Positions 45,512 through 58,520 of a stretch of DNA of 64,000 nt are shown here, one piece after another. This DNA comes from Serinus canaria. Its lineage: Eukaryota; Chordata; Aves; Passeriformes; Fringillidae. The translations under genes were made by a program, and so were the position numbers. The notes under the pieces were generated by a model that ran no database searches, was not told the origin of the DNA, and saw nothing but the letters and a program-made list of their open reading frames with translations. The first letter of the stretch is position 1. The number at the start of each line of letters is the position of its first letter. The stretch is taken from the NCBI RefSeq assembly GCF_022539315.1, contig NC_066333.1:9205001-9269000 (forward strand), read 5' to 3'.

Positions 45512-47135
45512 AACAGATTGGCAGACGCCTGTGCCCATGAAGGCGGGCTGGGGGCCGGGGGGAGGCTGCTTTGGAAAGGTGCCAGTTGTTCCATGGGCTT
45601 TCTGCCATCAGGAATTTTTTTCCCCCCTTCCCTTCCTCCCCATCCCAGCCCCCAAACGCACACGAACAGGCTGGCAGGAAGAGCATGCTGAAAAGGATCT
45701 GACAGTTTGAACAACACTCGATGACTTAGTTTGTTTTCCCTGACTTTGCGCCAGCAAGCAGGTCTCTGGATGAAAGACTTTATTAGGCTTTTAGAGCCAC
45801 TGTGACACAGGTCTTTCTTTGACCTGAGGTACTTGAGAAGAAATGAAAACAACGTGTAACTTTCATGGAGTTGAAAGACTGCCCAAATGGAAGAATACGG
45901 TTTACAAGGGATCCAAAGTACCACAAAACATTTCCCAGGGTGAAGCGCGGCAGAGCAGAGCGGGGGGAGAGCCCATCCTGGGAAGAGGGAGAAGGCTTTC
46001 CGTGGCTGCTGGTGATGAGGAGGAAAGCTGATCTGGCTAATTAGGAGATGATGAGGTGATCGCATCCAGCGGAAGGTGCCATAACCAGTCATCAGCTTTC
46101 GGGGTGTCCAGTGGAGGGAAGTGATGGAAATTAACACTTATTGTCAGGAGCTGCCAGGGCGCTGGCACGGGGCTGTGTGCTCAGCACAGCAGCTCCTGCT
46201 CTGCCTGTTCTGCCTGCTCTGCTCAGACCTGGCAGAGCCATGGAAGAAATGCCATGGAAGAAAAGCCATGCTCTGTTAGCAGGGGTAGCATCCACAAGTA
46301 AAATGTAGGACAGTTGGATCCTCCTCCTCCCGCAGCGATGCTGGATAGTCTTAAAAGGGTCGGAGCTGATTCCAAACACTACCTAAATTATCCCCTCTTC
46401 AGTCCTCAGGGATAGAGGAAGAATTTCTCATTAACTTTCTGTATGCCTACTTTACTCCTCAAGGAGCTTGGTTGAGGAGTTTAAACAAGAAAACCAAGAA
46501 TTAGGCTTTGCTTATAAAAAAAAAACCAAACAAACAAGCCCCTTGGTGAGGAAAGAGGAAGCATCAAAGAAATGGGAGGTACCACAGAAGGAACAGTGCA
46601 ATGGATATTAGGAGTAAGTAACTTTGTGAAGGAGACCCTTCACTTGGAAAAGTAATTTTAAAAAGGGTGATTCATCCTTTTCCCAAAGTCTCATAGAAGA
46701 AAAAAGATGGCAGGCCAGTTTGTAGAACTGAAATAGTTTCTGAAAACTGAAGAACAGATGACTGAGAAACAAGAAATACTGTTGCTGGCTTAACAGTCTT
46801 GGAAGAGAATCACAGAAACTGAAACTGCATCTTTTTAAGCCTCAGTAGGCTGGGGAAGGAGTTTTCATGGTTACAAGCCATGACTGAGAAGTTTTTCTGG
46901 AGCTCACTACAGGCCTGATCTTTCCTCATACTGAAAATGAAATGCTACAGTCAGCGAAGACCATGATTCCAGCAGCTCTGGGATGGGCCAGACTTGCCAC
47001 ACAAGGACATCATCTAGGAGAGATCTGGGGAACAGCCAAGTTTTTCTAGCACGACTAATCACAACTTCTGCTCTCTTAAAACCTCGCTCTGCTGGTAGTG
47101 CAGAGGGATGAGGTCTTTAAGGCCCCATTCAGCTG
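45509..47135. other. Unannotated non-coding DNA
   Basis: No gene. It contains a two-copy 14-bp tandem repeat at 46237-46264 and an A run at 46517-46526. Confidence 0.55.
46237..46264. repeat. Two-copy 14-bp tandem repeat
   Basis: GCCATGGAAGAAAT at 46237-46250 is followed by GCCATGGAAGAAAA at 46251-46264, with GCCATG starting a third partial copy. Confidence 0.85.
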
Positions 47136-47139
47136 TCAT

Positions 47140-47315
47140 GGAATCACAGAATTACAGAAAGCTTTGGATGGGAATGGATCTTAAAGCCCATCTCATTCCA
47201 CCCCTGCCATGGGCAGGGGCACCTCCCACCGCACCAGGTTGCTCAAGCTCTGTCCAACCTGGCTTTGGACACTTCCAAGGGATGGAACATCCACAGCTTC
47301 TATGTCACTAAGTCC
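47140..47315 (-). mobile_element. CR1 LINE 3'-end fragment
   Basis: ATGGAATCACAGAATTACAG is the 3' tip, followed by GGATGGGAATGGATCTTAAA, CATTCCACCCCTGCCATGGG, TGTCCAACCTGGCTTTGGAC and GATGGAACATCCACAGCTTC, all standard for bird CR1 3' regions. It is in minus orientation and 5'-truncated around 47315. Confidence 0.9.
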
Positions 47316-50300
47316 AAAATACATCACCTGAGTAGATGGGCCTGCTGGCTCTGTGGGATCTGCACCCCATGTGGAAGCAGCACACAAACCCTCTCTGCAA
47401 AGGTTTGATGTTCACAATGAACCTGTGACCAGAAGGCCTGGAGGAAGCTGACTCCAACACAGAATTTGCTCCTGTTCCTTTTGTTCCAGGCCCTGGTGTC
47501 ACTGCTGTGTGCATGCAGGAGCACAGGGACGTGTCTGTGTTTCTTGTTTCCTTTCTATAGGACTGAATGTTCTGAGCGATCATGTTATTGTATGTGTCTG
47601 ATGAGCCATATGGAAGCTGTGAGGCTTCAGGAGTGTTTTGGGAATATAATGCCAGGAACTGATAATCTCAGCAGCTCTTCCTTCATATTATCACATTGCT
47701 TCTGCTGCCATAGCCACTTAGAGCTATTTACGCCCCTTCCCCAGAAGCTGGTATTTCCCTGCCACATTTTTTGCTCTCCATGGGATAGAAAGGCTTTGGG
47801 AAGTGCCATTTGAGGCTCATTGCTACTCAGAAATGCTTTACAGAGCCCGTTCTGTTGTCAGGCTGCCTGCAAAGAGTTTACAGCATGAAATAGCTCAGTC
47901 TCTCTGCTCGGAGGGATTCTGGTTTTGCAGTACTATTAGGCAGACAAAAGGTGAATTAGCCCCACTCTGTGAAACAGCCCTGACACGGGGAGGTGCTGCT
48001 CTGTCACCACCATTATTTCACAAACTGGTTTTCTACGGTCTTTGATTCCAACAAGGCAACTTGCAGAACACACAAAGGATCAGATTGTATCTCCTAGCGC
48101 CGGCCGCCGTCTCCTTCCTGTGGGACATCGGCGGCTGCTGCTTTCTCTATTTCCACACCTTTGCATCTCCCAACCTCCCTCCAGAAAACCCACTGACAGT
48201 TGTTTAACAGTTTCAGTAGCGAGTCAGGCAGTGGGCATTTTTCCATACTGTGTGTTTTTCTTCTCCTGTGTTCGAAGAGCCTGTTCTTCCCCTGCACCTG
48301 TGGAGCTTGTTAATCTCTGCAGAAGATTCAGTTCTTTGACAGCAATCCAAGCCTGCACCATCTGAGGCAAACTGCATCCTTCTGCCCTTTGAATGATCCT
48401 GATTTTTCTTTGGTCTGGCTCAGCCCTGCCGAGGAAAGGACAGTTGATGAGAGTGGGGAGGGATCCTCCAAAAGGGGTGGCCAATTTGAAAAATTATAAT
48501 GCTCCTTGTCCTGCATCCAGTGGCCAAGACATGATGCTTGACCCTGGAGTGGAGCTGGGGCTCTATGGGTCTCCTCTCCATTCACATGAGCTGGTAACAA
48601 GGCTGTATTGGACAGTCTCAAGCAATGAGGAATTATGACCCCTCCATGTGACAGATAAAGGTACCACAGGGACAATAATGTCTCCTCCAAAGGTCTTTAT
48701 CAACATGGGGACTTCTAGCCCCATTGTGTGACCAGGACATCTCAGTGATTCAGCTCTTTACAAGGAATGGGTTGTTCAGTGTCTGCTGCAGCCTCAATTC
48801 AGCATGGAGCAGCTCAGGATGATTTCCACACTGACTTGTTTTTCATGCTAAAGGCAGGAATTGTGAGAACCCTGCTAAAAGTTTGCCTCTCCTTGAATGA
48901 GTGAATGCAACTTAACTAACTGGAAAGGCTTTAATTATCATCCAGTTCTTGCAGGAGTGTCTAACCTGGCTTAAGAGCTTTTTGAATCCTTTTAGCCCCT
49001 TGAGTTTTCTTAACCCCTGTGATATGTTTCATGATCCCTGCAGCCTCTGTGTGCTGCACTGGGGATAAATGCCAGGCAGTTTTAGCATTATGTGTGTTAT
49101 GAACCCAGCTCGTCCCTCTATGGGCTTTTCATTTCCATATGAAACATTTCTTTAAATAGCAACACTCTCAGGGGCTGATTTTATTGTCCTTGCTGTGGCT
49201 CAGATCACTCATAGTGCCCTTTTGAACACTCTGACTTATTGTTTATTTCTGCTGATTTTTGAGGCCCTGTAATTATTTCTTGCCCATCAATTTTTCATAC
49301 AAGGAGTCTTACCCTCCAGTCTGGCCCCAGAACTCTGCCACATTCCTGCCAGTCACATGAGGCTCTGAGCAAGGATCTTGCTCTGGCAAGAAAATCCTGG
49401 TGTTTATGACCTGTCTCAGCTTCTCCAGAAGAATAAAGGGACACCTTCCCCAGAGAGAAAGAGGAGGAAAACTCCATCTCAGTGCATGGGGTCGTGGGAG
49501 CACCATGGGATGCCAATGAACACCTTGGCAGAGGTGCTTGAATGCCCCTGGGGTGGCCTTGGAGAACTGGAAACCAAAAACAAGGATCAAGTACATCAGT
49601 GGGCGAATAAAATAATTTGAAAAGCAACACATAGCATTTCCAGAGCAGGAAAGACAAGTCAGTGAGGTGGATATTTTATTGGAGTGCTTCTTGGTTGGTT
49701 TAAGGAGAAAAGTTGGTAAATGAACAACTTTGCTTTTCCAGTTAGTTCCTTTGAATGTACATATTTTTTGATAATGAAACCTCTATGCATGCCCCCCTGT
49801 TTCAATTTCCCTTCAAATTTGATTTTTCTTTGTAAGAAATAAATGGGCCTGATTATTTTTTAATAGCTTTTTCTGTTAGTCCTGGCAAAGTTGTCCATAA
49901 ACATACATGTATATTCTTTCTAGGTGGTTCTTCTTTCCCCCAAATATCTGTGCTGATCTTCTGTGTTCTTTTAACATCTTCCAGGAGATTTCCATTCCCC
50001 ACATCAAGTCTTCCTAAATTGTCTCTTTAATCCCCAGGTTTTTAGTGCTTGGCAATGCTACTTGTTCTGAAGTGCCGTGATGGGAAGGTGGAGGGTTTTT
50101 TTCCCCCTCATTAGCTGCTTTTAACATTCACCTCCTTTGTTTGTGTATCTTCTTTAGATTCCCTTCCCTTTGTGGGCAGGGCTTTGCTCTTCTGAGGTGT
50201 TAATAAGCCTCTGGCAGAGACGACATCTGTGGCAGAGGACATTAAGTTCTGAAAAACATACTTCTTGTGTTATGAGGCCCGTTACCTCATCTGAGCAGCA

Positions 50301-53300
50301 ACTACAGCTTTTAAAGAGCAAGGACAAAGGAAACATTGGCTTAGGGCTGCTTCATGGTTGGGTGTTTTTTTATATATCAAAACTTGAGCTCAAAGTGTTT
50401 ATATGGGAGAGGGGGGAAGAGACTGCTGAGGGGAGGAACATAAGAGGAAAACTTGTGAAGGGGAAAGGAAAAAGAGAAGAGGCTATTTAAAAATACTGTG
50501 CATCGCTTAAACCAACACCTAGAGAAGGATAAAGGCTCTGCAGTGTGTATACGTGATCCATCCATCTGTTCATCCCTTTCATCCAATCCTATAGGCAGGG
50601 GTATCATAAGAAGGAATAAGAGCAGTTAAAGCTTCCCCATCACAGGCATGTCAGATGTTCCACACTGAACAAGATCAAACCAGGGATTTGCAGCCTGTGG
50701 GATGCAAAAAGATGTCATGGAGGGATAAGTGCTCTTCCCTTCCTCTATTGGCAAATGGGAGGGGAACATTTTGAGCAGGACGGAGAGCAGGGCACTGGCA
50801 TCACCCTCACAAAGGGGTGGTAACAGCTGGGTTACCACCTCTCTACTACCAGGCGTAAATTGCTAAAAAAGTTGCAACCTGAGTGCATCAAGATTGATGC
50901 TCCTGCCTTTTCCTTAACCTTATATCCAGATATGATTTATCAGCTTAATGTTTTGAGGCAAAAGGAGGGGAGGTGCTAGTTCAGACTTCAGGCGTTTGCA
51001 TACTAAAACAATTTTTAATTATAATCAAATAAAAACCAGTTTTATTTCCTCCTTGCATTCTACCCTCCTTTAAATTTCCTGTGATTTACCTGGGAATATT
51101 GTTTGTGCAATGTTTTCCTTAATTCCCCTTTGTTCCCCAGGATGTTGCAGTGCAAACACCTCAGTGTGCTTTCTGGTCTGTGAAAGTCATTCTGACACGA
51201 TCCAGTCTGGTTTTAAATGAAGGTATCAATTACTTAGTGCTAGCTGAGCACCTTGTTGGCTATCAGGTGGTTTTGCTGTAGCATTTTCATAGTTGTTGGT
51301 ATCTTGAAAGCCGAATAAAACAAAAAGGTTCATTGCACAAGGTGCAGTTCTTAATCTTTCTGCCTCTGGTTGTCAGTGCATGGAAGAGGAGTCCTTGCCA
51401 CAAACTGGGGGGCTGAATGACAGTGGTTTTGTCACTGTACCTGAATAATTTCATGCCTGTGCCTTTACAGAGCTCTCAGCATCAGTGGGGGGGTTGGATG
51501 GGGCTGCTCATCAAACCCCCTCCATGCCCTGACCCACAGCATGGGACCCACCTGGCAGCCCCCTACCTGTGTCCTTAAGCAGCAAATCCCTTTGCCTGGG
51601 GCCTGCTGCTGTCTCCCCAAGGACACCTTTTCTGAAGTATCTGCTCTCCACTCCTGAAAGGCATCCAAACCCCTGTGTGAAAGCTGAAATGAAAAACTGG
51701 CTGGCACATGTTTCCACGGTGGAAGGAGGTGACTTCTGTGCCTGCAGATTGACGGTATCACTGCTGCTGGCATGACAAGTCTCTGCGTGCTGTAACCCTG
51801 GCACCAATCAGTGCCACGGATGTGAGCTAGCCTCCTCTTTCATTACTCTCACTAGCTCCTTCCCTTCCCTGCTTAGGAAAAAGAGCTATTTATGGACCTG
51901 GACAAGGTGACCTCCATATGGCAGATTCTGCCACTCACCGTGGGGACTCGAGCTAGGCACATGCTCCTTGGGCAAGGCAGAGAGATTCTCAAGCAGTGGG
52001 CACACACAAATGTGTGCTGCTTTCAAAGCAGCAGAGAAATTGTTGTTTTCTTGTTTTGTTTTGTTTTGTTTTTAATAAAGAAAGGGTAAAAAAAAATACT
52101 CATAAAGCAAAGACTTCTGTTTTCCCCTGAGCATTTAAGAATAGCAATGCATTTCTGCAGATTGAATGTTTGGAATATTCTGAACTTTGTCTGGAATACT
52201 GGGGAAAAAAAACCCAATATAAATGTTATCTATATATTCCCCCCAGACAGAGAGAACTGAATTCCTGTGCATGGAGAGACGTCTCTCTCCCTGTAGCATC
52301 AATCCCCCTTTATTCCTACCCTGGGGGACTGCACAAAAGCATTTTTCATTGGGCAAATCTGTGCCAGTGTAAGCAAGGTGACCCAAATTTTTAAAGAAAA
52401 GGAGAGGCTGAGGGGAAGGGTGAAGGAGGAAGCTGAGTAGGAGGGAGGATGCAGAATCCTGTGGATGCAGAGCGGGGCTGATCCAGGCTCTCACAGGTCA
52501 CATGAGGATGCGCCTCTGCCTTCGATCTGTTTAATTTGATCAGGCGTCAGAGGTGTTACACAGTGACCAAAGTCAGAGGAGAGCAGCTCTGCTCCCTGCA
52601 GCCTCAGACAAGCACAAGTGCAGATTACCACTGTCCTTTGCGTGCTGCGTCCTAGAAAAGGCAGGCGAGCCCAAGTGCCACCATCCCCGTGCCAAATCTG
52701 CTGTTTGACCTGCATGCTGCAGCCCTGCTGGCACAAACAGATTTACACAGGTTTAGTTAGCCACCAGCCAGTATTTTTTTATTTCCATGGGCATCTAAAT
52801 TACTGTCAGTCATTGTTACTGCAGTAACAAAATGGCCTTTTTAGTGAAGAATCCCTCTTAATTATCCCGGAGCCTGGATTCCCTTGCAGCTCCACAGCCC
52901 TAATTTCCAGCTGAGGGACCCAGGCTTCCCCTCATCTGCAGTATTTTCTGTGAAACCCTCTGGGTGTAGTAGTGGGCTTTCAACAGGGACATAATGTGCT
53001 GTGAGCTCCTGGTTGCACAAAATGGCTTTAAAACATATATATGCAAGCTGTAAGGCGAGGGAGAGCATAATCTGTCCTGTGCATCGTTGCCTCCCGTTGG
53101 ATTTCCTCAAGGAGATGCAATTCTCTGTATGCAGCTTCCAAAGTGGAATGTGCTGTTTGGGTTGTTGCAGGACATGTGCAACACACAGAAAGGCAAAAAA
53201 TTCTGTCTTGCTATTTGTGGCAATTTATATTTGGAGATGCTTGAATAATTCATGGCAGATCTTAACCATTTCCTTTTACGTGATGCTTATTCAAAGGTAA

Positions 53301-54790
53301 TTTTTCTCATTATCTGACTATTTTTGCTTATACATGTTTGATACATGGTAATAGAGATAAACCTGCCAGAAGTGCCTCCTTTTTATGCTGAACAAGGAAC
53401 TTTATTGCAATGAGCAAAACAGTAGCAGCTCAACAGTTCCTGGTTTATTTGGCATCTGAAGAGATGTGCTGTAGCATCATCCCTCTCCCTTTCTGCTCAG
53501 CTCCTTGCTGGAATGCTCATCAAAAACAGGTATCCTGCTCATAAATTCCTTCTCCAGGCAGTGAGGGGAGCAAACACAATGGATGTGTATTTGCAGCCAG
53601 CAGCAGTCCATGGGTATGGATGTGCAGAGTTCTGTGAGAGGCACTCATTAAAAGTATTTCAGAGTTTGTTTTCCAGGATATGTTAAAATCCATCTTTCTG
53701 TTGATATATAAATTAATATTCTAAGGGTGTTTACAAGCCCAAGTACCTGATTTAAAATCTGAGGGGGTATCTTAGGTTGGTATTTCAGCTCTCTTTGTGC
53801 AGGTGCATGTGAAAAATCCACATTTCACTAACCACAACCATCACTCTGCTCTCTTCCTGGTCATGTTCCTGCTAGTTGGGTCTCATTTCCAGGAATGGCC
53901 ACCCTGTGCTCAGTTCAGTCAAACAGCAAATGAGGCAGAGTCCCTACCTGGGGGCCTGCAATCACTGTGAATTTTCAGCTTCCAAATGCAGATTCTCAAT
54001 GCTTCATTAGAGAGGCCACATTTGGAAACTGTCCTCCAGGGAGGGACACAGCCCAATGTCTATTGAAAGGAGGAAAACAATAACCTCTCCTTGACATCAG
54101 TTTTGTAGGCTTTGGAGCACACCTTAAATGCTTTTCTCTTCAGCATGTTTTTATGTTCTTCTTTGGAATTTCTTTTTTCTCATCCCTCCCCTTTCAAAAT
54201 CCTTGTTGCCAGGTGGGAACGTGACTCTGCTTTCCAGTCTGGGCAGATTCGATCCATAATGGGAATTTCTCCTAGAGTACAAAAATATCTGGGGGATGAT
54301 AACTGTCCTGCATGACCTGCTGGCTGTCACTTGATTACATAATTTATTTTAGGGTGGTTTGTCTGGGTTTTTTTCATCAGGATTTGTATCTAAAAGCACC
54401 TCTCCTAAGCTCAAGATGCTTGCTAACCCTGCCCGGCAGTCTGCCAGTTCCAACCAGCCAAAAATATATCACCTTCCTTGGCTTGTGGCATTTTCGTATC
54501 TTTAAAAGTTAATCCAGCTCTAAGCTGGATTAATAATGGAACATCCCTTTAACCAAGGGCACGTAAGGTCAAGGCAGAGCTATGAGGATATTCCAGAATG
54601 GCAACCACAGAAATATTTTTTTTGTGCGTTATATAGTACCCGAAATTATTTATTTTTGCTGCTGGACTGGAGGATGAACAGAGGAATGGAAAGAGGGCGA
54701 GACTGAGGGAAGAACAGGCAACCTGAGAGGTCGGTGATGCTGTGGGGTGTTGGACCAGCAGCCCAGAAAAGCACCAGCATTGGGTGGGTG
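47316..54790. other. Unannotated non-coding DNA
   Basis: No gene or further recognised repeat family. Inside are a short CpG-rich word cluster at 48098-48135 (GCGCCGGCCGCCG), a (TTTTG)n tract at 52050-52072, and a splice-bounded open segment at 51141-51222 noted in the findings. The remaining open frames look like chance. Confidence 0.5.
52050..52072. repeat. (TTTTG)n short tandem repeat
   Basis: About four TTTTG units are followed by a T run and AATAAAG. A simple repeat. Confidence 0.85.
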
Positions 54791-54794
54791 GAGA

Positions 54795-55100
54795 TGCTGA
54801 GGGCGAGACGAGCTCGTTGCGCGGATGGAAGCGAGGCAGGCTGGCACGAGGGCGCCTTTTGGAGCGACAGCGAGCGCGCTCAAGCTGCGTTGGCGTGGTC
54901 GGTGTCGTCACCCGGGCACTTTGATGTGCCCTGCAGAGCCCGGCTGTCTGTCAGCCCCTCGGCACCGTTATGTAACTCGCTGCTCAGATCACTGACTGGG
55001 CACCCCCCGAGCTGCAAAATGCTTCTCCTTGTTACCCCCCGAATAAAGGAGACACGCAGAGATCTTCAGATGCTCCCCTCCTCCCGCGCTCGCTTCAGAG
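54795..55100. other. CpG-rich patch, the largest in the window
   Basis: About twenty CpG fall between 54801 and 54985, with words such as GACGAGCTCGTTGCGCGG and GCGAGCGCGCTC. A second small cluster lies at 55080-55095 (CCCGCGCTCGC). Open frames run across it on both strands (54734-55216 plus, 54549-54911 minus), typical of CpG-rich DNA. It could be a small CpG-island promoter or enhancer. No TATA, initiator or recognised first exon is evident. Confidence 0.45.
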
Positions 55101-57995
55101 CCTTTAAAAATCAAGCAGAAAGGAAATGGAGGGCCTGGGTTTTTTTGCTCCCATGTGAGGCTGTTTCTGGCAGTGGATGCTTTTCTGGATCAGATTTGCC
55201 CCAGGGTGGGAAGTGATGTTAGAGCAGCCAAAAATGTGATGGTGGTTTGGGCTGATTTTGTGTTAGAGCAGTGTCCTGGTGAAGCACACACTGGGGGTCA
55301 GATCCAGCAGCACAAGCATTAAACCCCAGTGAACCTGGGCTGCTGCTCCTGGAGGCAATAGGAAATTTAGGCAGCTAGAAGCCTGTGTTTTGAGGGCTGC
55401 TATTTTTTCCCTTGAATTATTTTTCTCTTCCTTTTCCTCTCTTGAAGCTCAGAAATCAATGATTTTCAAAGATCCCCTTTGGATAGGTTTCTGAAGTGCT
55501 CTCTTTATTGTCTGTTTTAGTGCTTTCTCTCCCCATTTCTCCTGCTCTCTGACGAGGGTTGCTGGGGTGACTGGAGCAGGGAGGACATGCTGCATCTCTT
55601 CACTGAGGGGTAAACCATGATGGCTCCAGTCCCTGTGTGCTTGTTGGGTGGTCTGTGTGCACCTCCTGGGGTTATGGGATGTATCTAACCCTGAGACTGT
55701 GGGTGCTTGAGGGATCTGGCTGCAGGGAGGGCTTCAACTCCATGGGCAGATGTAAAGCAGAACTCTGTTAGCCTTAGTCTTTGGAGTAAAGGACTGATTT
55801 GGTCCTGCTTTCTCCACCCTAAACCATTTCACTCATTCTCTCTGAGTCTTCCTGGCAGAGTCTCCAGCTCTTGGGTGCTTTAACAAGGCTGTAAAGAGCA
55901 AATAATGTAATAGAAACAGCTTGAAAACTTATTAAATTGAGGGACTTGACCTTTTCTTCTCAATGCTTCCAGGAGCCTGCACAGCATCAGCAGTCTGAGG
56001 GGCCCTGCTGGGCACCCCAATTCCATCAGCCCTCAGGCCCTGCACTTCCATGGAGCTCATGGCTTAAACTGTCAAGGTACAAAGCTTGGATTTGAGCATA
56101 AAGTACCTTAAAGCTTGGACTGCTCTGAGGGAATCGTGCTTGAAACACATGCAGGAGACATATTCATCTATCTATATATACATATAAAGATATATACATA
56201 TAAAGATACTGCTGCTGGAGCAGGTTTATTGAAGATCCCGTCGTGTTTATCAATGATGGATGAATCATTGATATTTTTAATACCAATTCCCTAAAATACT
56301 AAACCCAGCATGTCAGGCAGTGAAATCACGAACAGAGATCTCCTAACCAGGCCAAACACTTCCCTCTTACCTATAAAATCCCATGCTGTAAGACACATTA
56401 GCTGTAAATTCCTAACAGATGGGGCTGTAACAAGCTGTTACAGAGCATCTCCTCTGCGGTGGGGTTGTGCTGCTGAAGTGATGCCACGTGGCTGTCTGAG
56501 CCCTCACTACTGAGAGAGCTGGAGGAGGAGGCTGTCATCTGTCTGGTGGTGATGTCCTGCTCGTCACCTGGAGGTCCAGCCAAGCAGGTGACCCCCTGTT
56601 CGACTCACTCTGCATATTTAAGAACACTGTGAGGAGAGTTCCCTCTTGTTAAACATGTGCCATTGCTGTCCTGAAGGTTTCACAGGTGATTTGGAGATGG
56701 TTTAGAGAGCAGGGGAGGGTTTGGGGCAGGCCAGCACATCTCTGGCACATTAGAGGGTCAGTTCTGTAAAGGGTTTTTTCCTCTCTCACCTTTTCAGGGT
56801 GGGAGTGAATGAGACTTTATCTGGGCAGTGGCTGAGTTGGGTTTGGCACATAGAGACCTGTGGTGTGTGCACAGTTATGGGGGTGTATATATAAATATAT
56901 GTATACATATGAGTACCCAAGTGTGCACATAGGTATTTTATAGGTGCATTTGTGTATTTGAATCATGAGCAACCCTATTTCAATATAAGAAAAAAAAAAG
57001 TTGATCTGCAAATTTTCAACATGACAAAATAAATAAAATAGCAAACACTAGAACTGGTATTTTACAGAGGTGACATATTTCATTAAGCCTGCATGACACT
57101 TTGACACAATTCCCCTACTCTCTATGGTCTAGGAATGCACTCCCATCTACAGTGTGTTTGAGAAGGCAATAAATGTTTTTTTCCTGTTTTCTTAGTATGT
57201 TTGCCTGAATCTTGGTCGTTCCTCCTGCACCAAACAAACTGGAGCTCTCCTGAAGCCTTGAAAATCATTGCTCCACAATCCTGTAATGAAAAACAGGATT
57301 ACCTGCAGTGTGACACGTGCAGGACTCATTTTTGGATGATGGTGGTGCTGGTTACCTGGGCAGGGGTCAAGAGGGGCACAGAGGCTTTCCCAGGTCTCTG
57401 CAGAATCTTCACCTCTTGAGACTTCCCCTATCCTGAAGCGTTTCAGTTTACCATTTTATCAGGCTGTTTGCTGAAGAAGGAACATGGAAAAATAAAAATA
57501 CTCTCTAAAATCAGTTAATTAAAAAAAAAATATTGTCAACAAATCTATTTGCAAGTCTTCTGGGCATTATTGTTTAAAGGTGAGAATTTAATGTTTAAAA
57601 CTCAGCCCCAACTGTTGGGCTTGGGCTCTGTTGTAAGTGTTGATTGAACTCACTCTTTGCTGCATTCAGCTGGTGCAGAAGCATCAGGCCCAGGAAATAA
57701 ATGGGCCCCCTGTGCAACTTGTGAATAATTCAGGTGCCTCAAAATCACACAGGGGAATTTTTTTTTTTTTTTAAATAACGCCTAATCAGCCCTTGGCACA
57801 CAATGCCACGAGAGTTTAATGAGATTCCAAAAAGAGCCATCTCCAAACAGCTGCAGATTGAGCCTGTGTGTGTAAAATACATAATTTTGTGCCTGGGTGT
57901 GTTTATGTGTATATACAAACACAAGAATGCAATAAAATAGTTGGGAAAAGTATTCTTATGAATGCTGTAGAAAAAGGAGATTCAAATGAATTTGG
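55101..57995. other. Unannotated non-coding DNA
   Basis: No gene. It includes an AT-rich tandem repeat at 56175-56206, AT-rich alternation at 56884-56910 and a T run at 57760-57772. An acceptor-like TTTTCTTAG ends at 57195 and is followed by an open frame to 57419, but no convincing donor was found. Confidence 0.5.
56175..56206. repeat. Two-copy 16-bp AT-rich tandem repeat
   Basis: TATATACATATAAAGA occurs at 56175-56190 and again exactly at 56191-56206. Confidence 0.9.
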
Positions 57996-57999
57996 TACG

Positions 58000-58520
58000 A
58001 CCCAGCTGATATGCTTTTTTTAAAGTGATCTTTTGAATCTTCAGTATGTCCTTGTTTATTTTCTTTGATTGTGCTTTGATTTAAAATTCTAGACTTAATA
58101 AATGCCATAAAAAGAAACATTTACATAATTTACAAGCTCTTTATATGAACATTTTAATAAAAGAACACACCTTTAAATCAAATCACAAAGGCATATGACA
58201 TCTTTGAAGGAGAAACTTATATTCCCAAACACAATAAACATTCTTCTATTACTATGTTAATTTGGAAAACAGGTCATGGGAAATTAAATTGCTTAAAATA
58301 GGTCACCAATTATAACTCTGCATTCTATTAAAGCAAATGCATCTCTGAAATCTTTATTAGTTTATTTTAATTAAAGGCAGAAAAATATTCAGTGTTAAAT
58401 TATTGCCATTTGTATGTTTTACATTGATACGGACACACATTTATTATGCACTGTAAAATGCTGCACATCTTTTTCATTATGATGCTTGTATTGTTCTTAG
58501 TTACTCTACCCATAAAGTAA
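58000..58520. promoter_or_regulatory. Candidate conserved non-coding element
   Basis: A long AT-rich unique stretch without simple repeats, with many homeodomain and HMG-like words: CTTTAAATCAAA, TTAATTTGG, AAATTAAATTGC, CCAATTATAAC and TTTAATTAAAGG. This is the usual texture of deeply conserved developmental enhancers. Conservation is untested. Confidence 0.35.

Noticed and set aside
45419..46137. Four overlapping open frames encoding Cys-Val or Thr-His repeats
   Set aside because: They are translations of the (TG)n microsatellite on both strands; a dinucleotide repeat cannot create stop codons.
57196..57419. Open segment after a good acceptor
   Set aside because: No acceptable donor with GTRAGT-like sequence ends the open segment, so an internal exon is not supported.
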